Positions 1 to 7,569 of a stretch of DNA of 64,000 nt are shown piece after piece. The notes under the pieces were generated by a model. That model was not told where the DNA came from and searched no databases. It saw only the letters and a program-made list of their open reading frames with translations. Within the stretch, counting starts at the first letter, position 1. Each line of letters starts with the position of its first letter. The translations under genes were made by a program, and so were the position numbers. The DNA comes from DASYKS01 sp031404815 (GTDB lineage Bacteria > Acidobacteriota > Thermoanaerobaculia > Multivoradales > UBA5704): contig JANNIH010000087.1 of assembly GCA_031404815.1 (NCBI GenBank), positions 1-64,000 on the forward strand. Direction: 5' to 3'.

Positions 1-123
1 CTTGCGACCCGACGCCGCGCATTTGCTCGTGAATCACGATCAACAGCGCTGCGACGTGTTTGCAGTGCCCATCGATTTTGGAGAAGACCAGGCAGCTGCA
101 CCGCGAGCTGAGCCCGGCATCGC

Positions 124-1628
124 TTGCTTCAAATCAACGAGACGTTTCTGATCGCCGGAATCCCGCCGTTTCAAATCGCCGTTGACATCCGCATCAGCGG
201 CACGCTGAGCGACTTGGCCGATTCCGCCGCCAAATCCCTTGAAACCGTTACCTTTACCCTGTATCGGGATCCGGAGGGTTTGATCCCCCTCTGGTCCGAG
301 ACGCAGAACCTCGAAATCGACGCTCGAGGCCGCTATCAGGCCCTTCTAGGGGCCGATACCGAGGGGGGCATTCCGCTGGCCCATTTCTCGGCGACCGATG
401 CCCGTTGGCTCGGGGTTCGTCTGAGCGGCTATCCGGAACAGCCGCCCGTAATGCTCTTGAGCGTCCCGTACGCGCTTAAAGCCGCCGATGCGGAGACCCT
501 GGGGGGCAAGCCGCCTTCCGCCTATATGACGGTCGAGCAGGCTGCGCCGACGCCAAGCGAAAATACCACCCCCGTCCAAGAATCTAGGAGCTACAACAAG
601 GTCAACGTGCCGATCGTCGGCGATGGGTACAAGGGATATCTCGCCAAATTCATGAACAACAACACGATCGTCACATCGAGGATTTTCGAGAACAGCTCCG
701 GCATCGGCGTCAACAACAGCACTCCCCGCTCGCCGTTCGACGTGAGCGGTGAGATCTTTGCGGACCGCTTGACCCTCTCCGATCCGGGTACGTCGACGCT
801 CTGGACGCTCGACCACGATCTCGACTCGTCCAACCCGCCGAAGGGGCGCTTTCGTCTTCTCTGGCGGCCGGACAGCGCGACGAGCTACGGCATTCTTACT
901 GTGAAGGAAGGCGCGATCGCTCTCGACCATGACAACCCGAGAACGGCGCTCGACATCAACGGCCAACTCGCGGTGAACGGTGCGATCAAACTGGCCCGAG
1001 ATCTCGGAACCACAACCCCCATCTGGGGCTTCGACAACGTCACGAGCCCCTCGCGCTTTCGCCTGTTCTACCAGCCGACCATCAACACGTTCGGCTGGGT
1101 TCTCATGTCGGCGACCGAGAATCGAATCGGTATGTTCACCGAGACCCCACGAACCGCTCTCGATGTCTGGGGCGAAGTGACGGCAACGAACCGGTTGACG
1201 CTCGCCCAGGACACTTCTGGCATCTCGAAAACACCGGCTCGCTGTTCCGCATCTTCCATCAGCCGAACATCAGCTCCGCGGGCACCACGGTCTTGGTGGC
1301 GACGCGCTCCGGCCGGGTCGGAATCGGAGTCTATGAGCCAACCCGCATGCTCGATGTCGCCGGCACGATCGGGATCAACGGAGCGGGGAACGGAATCGTC
1401 TTCCCGGACGGCACGGTTCAGACGACCGCCGCCGTTGCCGGGCCGCTCTATTCCGTCTGTGTCAGCAATTCGCCCACCGCGCCGGCCTGCGGCTGCACGA
1501 CAGTCGTCTCACAAACCCAAGTCTCCCGAGGGGGGTCGTGTACGACGAGCGCGATGGCAGACGCCTGCACGGCGACTTCGACCGATGGAGGAACTTTCAC
1601 CTACGGTCTCTGCTGCGTTTGCCGTTGA
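124..1628 (+). pseudogene. Tail-fibre-like secreted/surface protein, frameshifted
   Basis: This reads as a roughly 500-residue surface protein of the tail-fibre-like kind common in Acidobacteriota. The N-terminal segment (residues about 30-140) has the family's usual line 'LWSETQNLEIDARGRY' and ends in 'VPYALKAADAETLGGKP'. Three repeats of about 65 residues follow, each closing with RTALDI, RTALDV or TRMLDV, then a 'GIVFPDGTVQTTAA' box and a Cys-rich end (CGCTT...CCVCR). The frame breaks near 1210-1212. Before it codons start at positions 1 mod 3. After it the third repeat continues (HFWHLENTGSLFRIFHQPN) in frame 0 mod 3, so a few bases are missing. No signal peptide is visible. The TTG at 124 is only the first start after an in-frame stop at 109-111, so the true start may lie further upstream in another frame. 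It is a frameshifted gene or a sequencing indel. Confidence 0.7.
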
Positions 1629-1710
1629 GTTCCCCGCCGGCCGACTCCAGCCCGTGGGATAGAAGAGGGACGACCTGACTGGACCTGCAAACAAGGGGCG
1701 GACCTGCGTT

Positions 1711-1748
1711 GCCTCCGCCCTAGATCATCGACCACCGAGGGCGGAGGC
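1711..1748 (+). terminator. Hairpin downstream of the tail-fibre-like gene
   Basis: A perfect 11-bp inverted repeat, GCCTCCGCCCT at 1711-1721 and AGGGCGGAGGC at 1738-1748, with a 16-nt loop. It lies 80 bp after the stop at 1628 and before the antitoxin gene. There is no U-tract, so it could be a factor-independent-like terminator or only a stable RNA stem. Confidence 0.4.
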
Positions 1749-1859
1749 ATTCAAGCTCAGGGGGGCGAAAAGGCGGGGGCAAAGCGTAGAACCCACGAGA
1801 CTGCCCGCGGGGTGTAGACTCCGATGATGACTGTAGATGGCTTTCCGTAGGAGGACACC

Positions 1860-2141
1860 ATGGAGAAGACCGTCGCCGTCGCCGAGCTGGGTGAGCGCTT
1901 CCGTGCCGTGTTCGACGAGGTCACCGAAGGCCACCTCCCCTACATCGTGACCCGTGGTCGAGAGCCCGAAGCCGTCCTGGTCCCCTACGCCGAGTTCCAG
2001 CGCCTGGTGAAAAATTCCGACGAGGCGGTGTTGCGTCGCTTCGACGAGGTGCGGGCACGGATCCGGGAGCGCACCGCCGGCTTCAGCGAAGAGGACGTCG
2101 CCGCCGATGTTGCTGCGGCCCGCGCTGAGTTCGCCTCTTGA
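1860..2141 (+). CDS. Phd/YefM-family antitoxin
   Basis: A 93-residue protein of the Phd/YefM antitoxin family. Such proteins bind DNA with an N-terminal Phd fold and neutralise a toxin with the C-terminal tail. The diagnostic part is 'TVAVAELGERFRAVFDEV' (residues 4-21), followed by the 'PYIVTRGREPEAVLVPYAEF' strand-helix line (residues 29-48) and an acidic helical C-terminus. A clear Shine-Dalgarno sequence (aggagg) lies before the ATG. The stop overlaps the TTG start of the following PIN gene by 4 bp (TTGA), the usual antitoxin-toxin coupling. That toxin is destroyed, so this antitoxin is probably an orphan that may still autoregulate. Confidence 0.85.
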   Translation: MEKTVAVAELGERFRAVFDEVTEGHLPYIVTRGREPEAVLVPYAEFQRLVKNSDEAVLRRFDEVRARIRERTAGFSEEDVAADVAAARAEFAS

Positions 2142-2351
2142 TCCGCGCCGTCATCGACACCAACATCCTGGTGCGGGCGATGCTGAAGCCGGAAAGGACG
2201 ACAAGTTCTTGGAGGTCGCCGTCGCGGGCCAAGCGGATGTGATTGTGACCGGCGACGAGGACCTGAAGACCTCGATCCCTTCGAGGGAATTCCCCTGATC
2301 TCGGCGGCTCAGTTTCTCCGCCTGTTGAAGGGGTCGCCAGGCGCTATTTAA
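2138..2351 (+). pseudogene. PIN-domain toxin, gutted by an internal deletion
   Basis: The 5' end encodes a PIN start, 'LIRAVIDTNILVRAMLKPE', with the first catalytic Asp, from a TTG that overlaps the Phd stop. The reading then jumps to the family's C-terminal line, 'DDKFLEVAVAGQADVIVTG' (about 2190-2245, different frame). It ends after a second frame change with 'DPFEGIPLISAAQFLRLLKG' (2275-2351). In PIN toxins of this kind these blocks are normally separated by about 80-90 residues, so the middle of the nuclease, including conserved acidic residues, is missing. Two frame changes make translation as one protein impossible. The call is a decayed VapC-like partner of the upstream antitoxin. Confidence 0.75.
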
Positions 2352-2589
2352 TTAAGCCGCGGCCAGCAGCTGCGGGTTGTTCACCTGCGGCCCCCCCATG
2401 CGCAAAGTGACAGTCCAACCCGTACAGCTTGTAGACCCCGGTCGCGATCGCCTGGTAGAACCCGCCGTGCTCGGCTTCCGCCTTCCAGTTGGTGGCCAGA
2501 GTGAACTTGTCGAGGGCGGTGCAGGGAACCGCGGCGAGGAACAGGGCCAGGCAGAGGAATCGCTTCAGCACGGGGCGGTAGGAAAACAC
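2352..2589 (-). pseudogene. N-terminal fragment of an NMT1/THI5-like substrate-binding protein
   Basis: On the minus strand this starts with a lipoprotein/signal-type N-terminus (LKRFLCLALFLAAVPCTA). 'KFTLATNWKAEAEHGGFYQA' follows, the recognisable beginning of NMT1/THI5-like ABC-transporter binding proteins, which capture pyrimidine or similar precursors in the periplasm. At about residue 60 the frame shifts, and the family line continues as 'TLRMGGPQVNNPQLLAAA' before a TAA at 2352-2354. Only about 75 residues of an expected ~320 remain and no permease or ATPase genes are nearby. The stop codon abuts the stop of the PIN remnant (TTAATTAA region), marking a rearrangement junction. Confidence 0.65.
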
Positions 2590-2639
2590 CTGGAAAAGCC
2601 TGAAGGGCTGCTGTCTGTGGCATAGAATGCTTTAACCGT

Positions 2640-2798
2640 ATGGCAAACAAAGAGCATCAAGAGCCCGGGTTGCCGATGAACGAAGATGTTCGGACCGACC
2701 TGCCGCCGGGCGTGAAGCTGCTCCGGACGCTCGAAGGGCATAAGGGCAGAGTCACGAGCTTGGCGTTCGACAAGAAGGGCAAGACCCTGGCTAGTTAG
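2640..2798 (+). pseudogene. N-terminal stub of a WD40-repeat protein
   Basis: Fifty-two codons from an ATG at 2640. The end, 'LLRTLEGHKGRVTSLAFDKK' then GKTLAS, is the first blade of a WD40 β-propeller, which should be followed by a Gly-Ser turn and many more repeats. A TAG at 2796-2798 ends the frame in mid-blade, and its last bases overlap the stop of the convergent antitoxin-like gene (shared TTAG). This is best read as the 5' stub of a much longer gene lost by deletion. Confidence 0.55.
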
Positions 2799-3016
2799 CC
2801 GTACTTCCGCAGTCTTCTGAAGAACTCGTCCCCGGAAATTCCTTCTTCCTGATCGGCTTCTTCTAAAGCCTCCTCCAGTTCGGCCTGGAGCGCAGGAGGC
2901 AAGCGCACGGTTGTCTCCGAATCCTTCGCGAACACCGTGACGGCGGTCCCTTCAGGTAGCGATGCTCCCTCAAGGACGACTTTGCCTTCGATGACGGTAC
3001 CGGTGACGACTTGCAT
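2795..3016 (-). CDS. Small antitoxin-like protein
   Basis: A 73-residue protein with an N-terminal β-hairpin-like segment (VVTGTVIEGKVVLEGASLPEG) and an acidic helical C-terminal half (residues 40-73: ELEEALEEADQEEG...FFRRLRKYG). Proteins of this shape commonly sit next to RelE/ParE- or PIN-type toxins and act as antitoxins. No toxin is adjacent here. A TACCAT box ends 7 nt before the ATG (plus 3019-3025 region), so the transcript may be leaderless. The function is inferred from resemblance only. Confidence 0.6.
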   Translation of the reverse strand: MQVVTGTVIEGKVVLEGASLPEGTAVTVFAKDSETTVRLPPALQAELEEALEEADQEEGISGDEFFRRLRKYG

Positions 3017-3154
3017 GGTGCGATGGTACTCCCGCGGACGGCTGAGCGTAAAGCCTGGGTCTCCGGGTCACGGCGTGCCGGCGGTTAGGGCCTCGCGCCG
3101 GACCCTCCTGCACGGAACCCGTGCTATCGTCGTCAAAGAACAGAAGAAGCGTAG

Positions 3155-3391
3155 ATGAAGCGACTAAACGTGACCCTCGTGGTCGAGGAAGATCATTTGC
3201 GGGAAGCCCGTGCCGTGGCTGCTCGTCAGCACACCTCGGTCAATGAAATGGTGCGCCTGTATCTGAAGGAGGTGGTCAGCCAGGAGAGCCGACGGCGGGT
3301 GGCGTTCGAACGCATCCAGCACCTTCTGGAGCAACCGAAGGTCCATCTCGGTGGCGCACGGCCCTCCAGAGACGAGCTTCACGTGCGTTGA
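3155..3391 (+). CDS. Ribbon-helix-helix antitoxin (VapB-like)
   Basis: A 78-residue protein. An initial strand (MKRLNVTLVVEEDHLREARA) is followed by a helix-turn-helix of the ribbon-helix-helix type (TSVNEMVRLYLKEVV, residues 29-43) and a polar C-terminal tail that in VapB-like antitoxins grips the toxin. The upstream AGAAG before ATG is a weak ribosome site. No PIN gene follows; the next gene is a Fic protein 70 bp downstream. It may therefore be an orphan antitoxin, or, less likely, a partner of the Fic protein. Confidence 0.65.
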   Translation: MKRLNVTLVVEEDHLREARAVAARQHTSVNEMVRLYLKEVVSQESRRRVAFERIQHLLEQPKVHLGGARPSRDELHVR

Positions 3392-3460
3392 GCTTGCGGC
3401 CTTTGTAGAACCGGCCAGACCTGCTCCGAAATGGGCCGAATTGGGCGTAAGATTGGTTTC

Positions 3461-4513
3461 ATGATTCGCGCCGACACCGTCTGGATCACGCCGGAGATCC
3501 TCGGTCTGATCGCCAAGATCGACGAGTTCAAGGGGGCGTGGCGTGCTTTGGGTACGCTCGCGCCGGATCGGCTGTCCGCCCTGCGGCGCGTGGCGACGAT
3601 CGAGAGCATCGGCTCCTCCACCCGGATCGAAGGGAGCAAGCTGTCCGATCGCGAGGTCGAGCGGCTGCTTTTGAACCTGCAGATCCAGACCTTCACCACC
3701 CGAGACGAGCAGGAGGTGGCGGGCTATGCCGAGGTGATGGAGCTGATCTTTTCATCCTGGCAGGACATCTCGCTCACCGAAAACCACATCCGCCAGCTGC
3801 ATCGGGATCTGCTGATCCACAGCGAAAAGGATGGGTGGCATCGCGGCAATTACAAGACCTTCCCCAATCACGTCGTCGTCGCGTTCGATGAGAGAGGTTC
3901 TCAGATCGGCGTCGTGTTCGAGACCGCGACGCCCTTCGACACTCCTCCATTGATGGCCGAGCTGGTGGCCTGGATGCGGGAGGAGCGCGAGTTGGAACGC
4001 CTGCACCCGCTGCTCCTGATCGGCCTGTGGGTGGTGGTGTTCTTGGAGATCCATCCTTTTCAGGATGGCAACGGGCGGCTCAGCCGTGTCCTCACCACCC
4101 TATTTCTACTGCAGGCCGGCTATGCGTACGTACCGTACAGCTCGCTCGAAAGCGTGATCGAGCAGAACAAAGAGGCCTACTACCTCGCGCTACGCCAGAC
4201 CCAAGGGACAATCCGTACCGACGCGCCGGATTGGCAATCGTGGCTCTTGTTCTTTCTGCGCTCTCTCGCCGAGCAGGTGCGGCGCCTGCACCAGAAGGTC
4301 GAGCGGGAAAAACTGGTGCTCGCGCCGATGCCGGAGGCCTCGCTTCAGATTGTCGAATTCGCCCGTGAGCATGGCCGGGTCACCATGGCCGAAGCGATCC
4401 GATTGACCGGTGCAAGTCGCAACACCCTTAAACACCATTTCCGAGCGCTTTGCGAACAAGGCCACCTTCGCCAGCACGGCAAGGGCCGGGGCGTTTGGTA
4501 CGAACTGGCGTGA
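3461..4513 (+). CDS. Fic-domain AMP-transferase, class II (N-terminal inhibitory helix)
   Basis: A 350-residue Fic protein that would transfer AMP (or another nucleotide moiety) to Ser/Thr/Tyr of a target protein. The catalytic motif HPFQDGNGR is complete at residues 198-206, giving the catalytic His, the metal-binding Asp and the anion-hole residues. The autoinhibitory motif S-x3-E-G (S53, E57, G58) sits in the N-terminal domain, the class II arrangement, where the Glu blocks ATP γ-phosphate alignment. The last ~70 residues form a winged helix (TMAEAIRLTGASRNTLKHHF). An ATG at 3431 would add ten residues. I prefer 3461 because a TAAGAT box ends 8 nt upstream, which fits a leaderless start. 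It appears intact. Confidence 0.9.
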   Translation: MIRADTVWITPEILGLIAKIDEFKGAWRALGTLAPDRLSALRRVATIESIGSSTRIEGSKLSDREVERLLLNLQIQTFTTRDEQEVAGYAEVMELIFSSWQDISLTENHIRQLHRDLLIHSEKDGWHRGNYKTFPNHVVVAFDERGSQIGVVFETATPFDTPPLMAELVAWMREERELERLHPLLLIGLWVVVFLEIHPFQDGNGRLSRVLTTLFLLQAGYAYVPYSSLESVIEQNKEAYYLALRQTQGTIRTDAPDWQSWLLFFLRSLAEQVRRLHQKVEREKLVLAPMPEASLQIVEFAREHGRVTMAEAIRLTGASRNTLKHHFRALCEQGHLRQHGKGRGVWYELA

Positions 4514-4536
4514 AGGCGGCCGAACCCGATCGGCCC

Positions 4537-5529
4537 CTACCGCCGAACCCCCGGCAACCCCACCCCCGGAGCCGGCCGTTCCCTCAGCACCTCCCGACGG
4601 AAGACGAACAGCTCGGCCGGGCGGCCGCCCGTCTTCTCCGTCTGACGGCCGGTCCCTTCGACCAGGCCTCCGGATTCGACCAGGCGGCGGAAGTTCTGCT
4701 TGTGCAGGCGGACTCCGGAGAGCGCTTCGACCACGCGTTGGAGTTGGAACAGGGTGAAGCGCGGCGGCAGCAGCTCGAAGACCACGGGGCGGTACTTGAG
4801 CTTGCCGCGCAGGCGGCCGAGCGCGCTCGCTAGGATACGCCGGTGGTCGAGGGCGGCGATCTGCCCCGACCAGGCGGGTTCGGTGGCCGCCGCAGCTTCC
4901 GGTTCGCCGCCGTCCCTTCGCGCCTCTTCGATCAGGTGCGCCTCGTAGAGCAGCTCGTAGCGTTCGAGCACCCGTTCGCCGTCCCAGGCGACGCCGGAGA
5001 AACCGAACGCGATGTCGGCGCGTTCGCGCCGCTCGCCGCGCAGCGCGTGGTCGGAAGCGCCCGAGGCGCTCGCGATCCAGCGCTCGATCCCCGGCTCGAT
5101 CGTCCGGTCGATAATCTCGGGGCGACCCTCCCGCCAATCTTCCCAGGGGAGAAAGCCGTAGATATCCCCCCAGCGCGCGGCGCCGCTCCCCCGGGCCTGC
5201 CGTTCGCGGACGAGCGCCAGATAAGCGACCGAGACCGAGCGCGCTCCGGTCTCGGCTTCGATCGGATCGCGCAGCCGGTCGCCGAAGGTGTAGAGCTGCT
5301 CGACGTAGCCGAGTTCCAGGCCGGTCTGTTCGCGCACCCAGCGGCGCAGGCCCCGTTCGAGCGTCGGATCGGTCTCCGGTTCGAGCGGACCGAACGGCAG
5401 CGCGTCCTCCAAGCCTTCAGGCACGGCACCGGTACCCCGAAGCGGCCGGCGGACGGCGAGGATGCGCGGCACCTCGTCGGTGACCGCGAGGATGACCGCG
5501 TTCAGCCCGAGATCGATGGAATGAGGCAT
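4537..5529 (-). CDS. NrtR-like regulator: degenerate Nudix domain plus winged helix
   Basis: A 330-residue protein. Residues 1-240 are a Nudix fold, and residues about 245-325 match the NrtR-type winged-helix domain (RFTLFQLQRVVEALSGV, NFRRLVESGGLVEGTG, GGRPAELFVF). The Nudix box (residues 47-71) is eroded. In the REUxEExGU pattern the first Glu is Trp64 and the last of the pair is Gln68; only Glu67 is kept. Hydrolase activity is therefore doubtful, and a ligand-sensing repressor role is more likely, as in NrtR, which binds ADP-ribose derivatives. The ATG at 5527-5529 lies inside the end of lipB (28-bp overlap), so the two are co-transcribed with lipB first. An alternative reading is an active hydrolase of unknown substrate. 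Confidence 0.8.
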   Translation of the reverse strand: MPHSIDLGLNAVILAVTDEVPRILAVRRPLRGTGAVPEGLEDALPFGPLEPETDPTLERGLRRWVREQTGLELGYVEQLYTFGDRLRDPIEAETGARSVSVAYLALVRERQARGSGAARWGDIYGFLPWEDWREGRPEIIDRTIEPGIERWIASASGASDHALRGERRERADIAFGFSGVAWDGERVLERYELLYEAHLIEEARRDGGEPEAAAATEPAWSGQIAALDHRRILASALGRLRGKLKYRPVVFELLPPRFTLFQLQRVVEALSGVRLHKQNFRRLVESGGLVEGTGRQTEKTGGRPAELFVFRREVLRERPAPGVGLPGVRR

Positions 5530-6233
5530 GGCGGTTCTCTTTCGATCGGCTGGTCCGAGGCGTTCGGTTCGAAGATTAGATCGCGTTCGAACACCTCGGC
5601 AAATACCCCGGCGTAGATTCGAGCCACCTCTTCCACCGTCGGGGCCACCCCGGTCAACCGTTCGATCGAGGTCATTTGCACACTGTGCAGGCCGCACGGC
5701 ACGATGCCGGCGAACATCGAGAGGTCGGTCGTGACGTTGAGCGCGAAGCCGTGGGTGGTGATCCAACGCGAGAGGTGGATGCCGATCGAGGCGATCTTCT
5801 CCTCTCCCACCCAGACGCCGATGAGCGCTTGGTCCTGACGCGGCTCGGCAGCCAGGCCGAAATGGGCGAGGGTGCGGATCAACGTCTCTTGCAGATCGCG
5901 GACATAACGGCGGATGTCGCGGCGATCGGGGCTCAAGTTCAAGATCGGGTAGCCGACCAGCTGCCCCGGGCCATGGTAGGTCATCTGGCCGCCGCGGTCG
6001 CACTCGACCACCTCGACCTCGTGCGCGGCGAGCCAGCCCGGATCGACCAGCAGATCGGCGATCGAGGCGTTGCGTCCGAGCGTGTAGACGTGCGGGTGTT
6101 CGAGCAGGAACAGCCGCTCGTGCGCACCGTAGTGCCGAATCGCTGCGCGCGCCGCCGTCTGGAGCGCGAGCGCCTCCAGATAGGGAATGCGGCCGAGAAA
6201 CGATCCTTCGACTTGTCTTTCCGAGGTCGCCAT
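5502..6233 (-). CDS. lipB: Octanoyl-[ACP]:protein octanoyltransferase LipB
   Basis: A 243-residue LipB that moves octanoate from acyl-carrier protein to lipoyl domains of enzymes such as pyruvate dehydrogenase and the glycine cleavage H protein, in the cytosol. The signature 'RGGQMTYHGPGQLVGYPI' is at residues 80-97, the catalytic Lys in 'EEKIASIG' (K146), and the acyl-accepting Cys180 in 'GIVPCGLHSVQMTS'. Length and motifs are normal. On the minus strand TAGAAT ends 7 nt before the ATG, so the mRNA may be leaderless. Its 3' end overlaps the Nudix/winged-helix gene, and no lipA is visible in the window. Confidence 0.95.
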   Translation of the reverse strand: MATSERQVEGSFLGRIPYLEALALQTAARAAIRHYGAHERLFLLEHPHVYTLGRNASIADLLVDPGWLAAHEVEVVECDRGGQMTYHGPGQLVGYPILNLSPDRRDIRRYVRDLQETLIRTLAHFGLAAEPRQDQALIGVWVGEEKIASIGIHLSRWITTHGFALNVTTDLSMFAGIVPCGLHSVQMTSIERLTGVAPTVEEVARIYAGVFAEVFERDLIFEPNASDQPIEREPPCLIPSISG

Positions 6234-6303
6234 GCCCCCATTCTAATTCGGCCCTGCGCTAGGATACGGAGGATTTCTGTGCAGGCTCAAAGCGGGGGCG
6301 AAC

Positions 6304-7569
6304 GTGGGAGACAAAATTGTTACGGCCATCCTGGGCGGCGGCCAGGGCTCGCGCCTCTCGCCGCTCACGCGCGATCGGGCGAAACCGGCGGTCCCCGTCG
6401 GGGGCAAATTCCGGCTGATCGACATTCCGATCAGCAACAGCCTCCATGCCGGGATCGATCGGATCTTCGTGCTGACCCAGTTCAACAGCGCGAGTCTGCA
6501 TCGCCACATCAACCAGACCTACCGCTTCTCGTCGTTCAGCCAAGGCTTCGTCAACATCCTGGCGGCCGAGCAGACGCTCGACCGACGCGAATGGTTTCAA
6601 GGGACCGCCGACGCGATTCGCCAGACGCTCGGCCATCTGCTCGAACCGAACCCGAAGGAGATCCTGATCCTCTCGGGCGACCAGCTCTATCTGATGAACG
6701 TCCGCGAGTTCGTGAAGACCCATCGCGACCGCGAGGCCGATCTGACCATCGCGGTCAAGCCGGTCACCCGCGCCGAGGCGTCCGGATTCGGCATCCTCCA
6801 GCTCGACGCCACCGGTCGCATCCGCGCCTTTCACGAGAAGCCGACCGACGAGAGCCAACTCGACGAGCTGGCGCTCGACGCCGAGACGAGAGGAGCGCTC
6901 GGATTCCCCGTGCCGGAGGGCTCGTACCTCGCGAGCATGGGCATCTACATCTTCCGCCGCGGCGTGATGCAGGAGCTGCTGGTCGGCACCGACACGATCG
7001 ATTTCGGTCGCGAGGTGATCCCGCAGGCGCTCGCCAACTACAAGGTCTGCGCCTACCCCTACGATGGCTACTGGACCGACATCGGCACCATCCCGAGTTT
7101 CCATCAGGCGAACCTCGACCTCACGCTGCCTTTGCCGCCGCTCAACCTGTACGACCCGAAGCTCCGGATCTACACCCATCCGCGCTACCTGCCCGGGACC
7201 AAGATCAACCAGTGTTTCGTCCAGTGCTCCGTGCTCTGCGAAGGGAGCATCCTCGAAGGCAGCCAGGTGATCGACTCGATCATCGGCATCCGCTCGGTGA
7301 TCCGCTCCGGCTCGGTGATCGAGCGCTCGGTGATCATGGGCGCCAACGCCTGGGAACCCGAGCCGACCGACGGGCGCCAGCCGCTCGGCATCGGTCGCGA
7401 CTGCCAGGTGAAGAACGCGATCATCGATTTCAACGCCCGGATCGGCGACGGCAGCAAGCTGGTCAATGCGGCCGGTATCCAGAATTTCGACGCCGAGAAC
7501 TACTCGATCCGTGAGGGGATCATTGTCGTGCCGAAGAACGCCGTCATCCCCCCCGGAACGATCGTATGA
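6304..7569 (+). CDS. glgC: Glucose-1-phosphate adenylyltransferase
   Basis: A 421-residue GlgC that makes ADP-glucose from glucose-1-phosphate and ATP, the committed step of bacterial glycogen synthesis. The nucleotide-binding signature GGGQGSRLSPLT is at residues 11-22, followed by RAKPAVPVGGKFRLIDIPIS. The sugar-phosphate site (SGDQLYLMN, GILQLDATGRI, FHEKP) is present, and from about residue 300 a left-handed β-helix carries hexapeptide-like turns. The start is GTG at 6304; an in-frame upstream alternative is not needed to complete the fold. The stop overlaps the glgA ATG (ATGA), so synthesis of the two enzymes is coupled. Allosteric control by sugar phosphates is expected for the family. 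Confidence 0.96.
   Translation: MGDKIVTAILGGGQGSRLSPLTRDRAKPAVPVGGKFRLIDIPISNSLHAGIDRIFVLTQFNSASLHRHINQTYRFSSFSQGFVNILAAEQTLDRREWFQGTADAIRQTLGHLLEPNPKEILILSGDQLYLMNVREFVKTHRDREADLTIAVKPVTRAEASGFGILQLDATGRIRAFHEKPTDESQLDELALDAETRGALGFPVPEGSYLASMGIYIFRRGVMQELLVGTDTIDFGREVIPQALANYKVCAYPYDGYWTDIGTIPSFHQANLDLTLPLPPLNLYDPKLRIYTHPRYLPGTKINQCFVQCSVLCEGSILEGSQVIDSIIGIRSVIRSGSVIERSVIMGANAWEPEPTDGRQPLGIGRDCQVKNAIIDFNARIGDGSKLVNAAGIQNFDAENYSIREGIIVVPKNAVIPPGTIV

Noticed and set aside
2..151. Open frame from the left edge ending TGA at 149-151
   Set aside because: It could be the end of an upstream gene, but 49 codons without a recognisable motif and an overlap with the tail-fibre-like gene are not enough to call it.
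1200..1300. Programmed frameshift in the tail-fibre-like gene
   Set aside because: There is no slippery heptamer or stimulatory structure, and residues are missing compared with sister repeats, so a deletion or error is simpler.
4537..6003. 488-residue version of the Nudix protein
   Set aside because: The extra 158 residues are the alternate frame of lipB; the family's N-terminus begins at the ATG at 5529.
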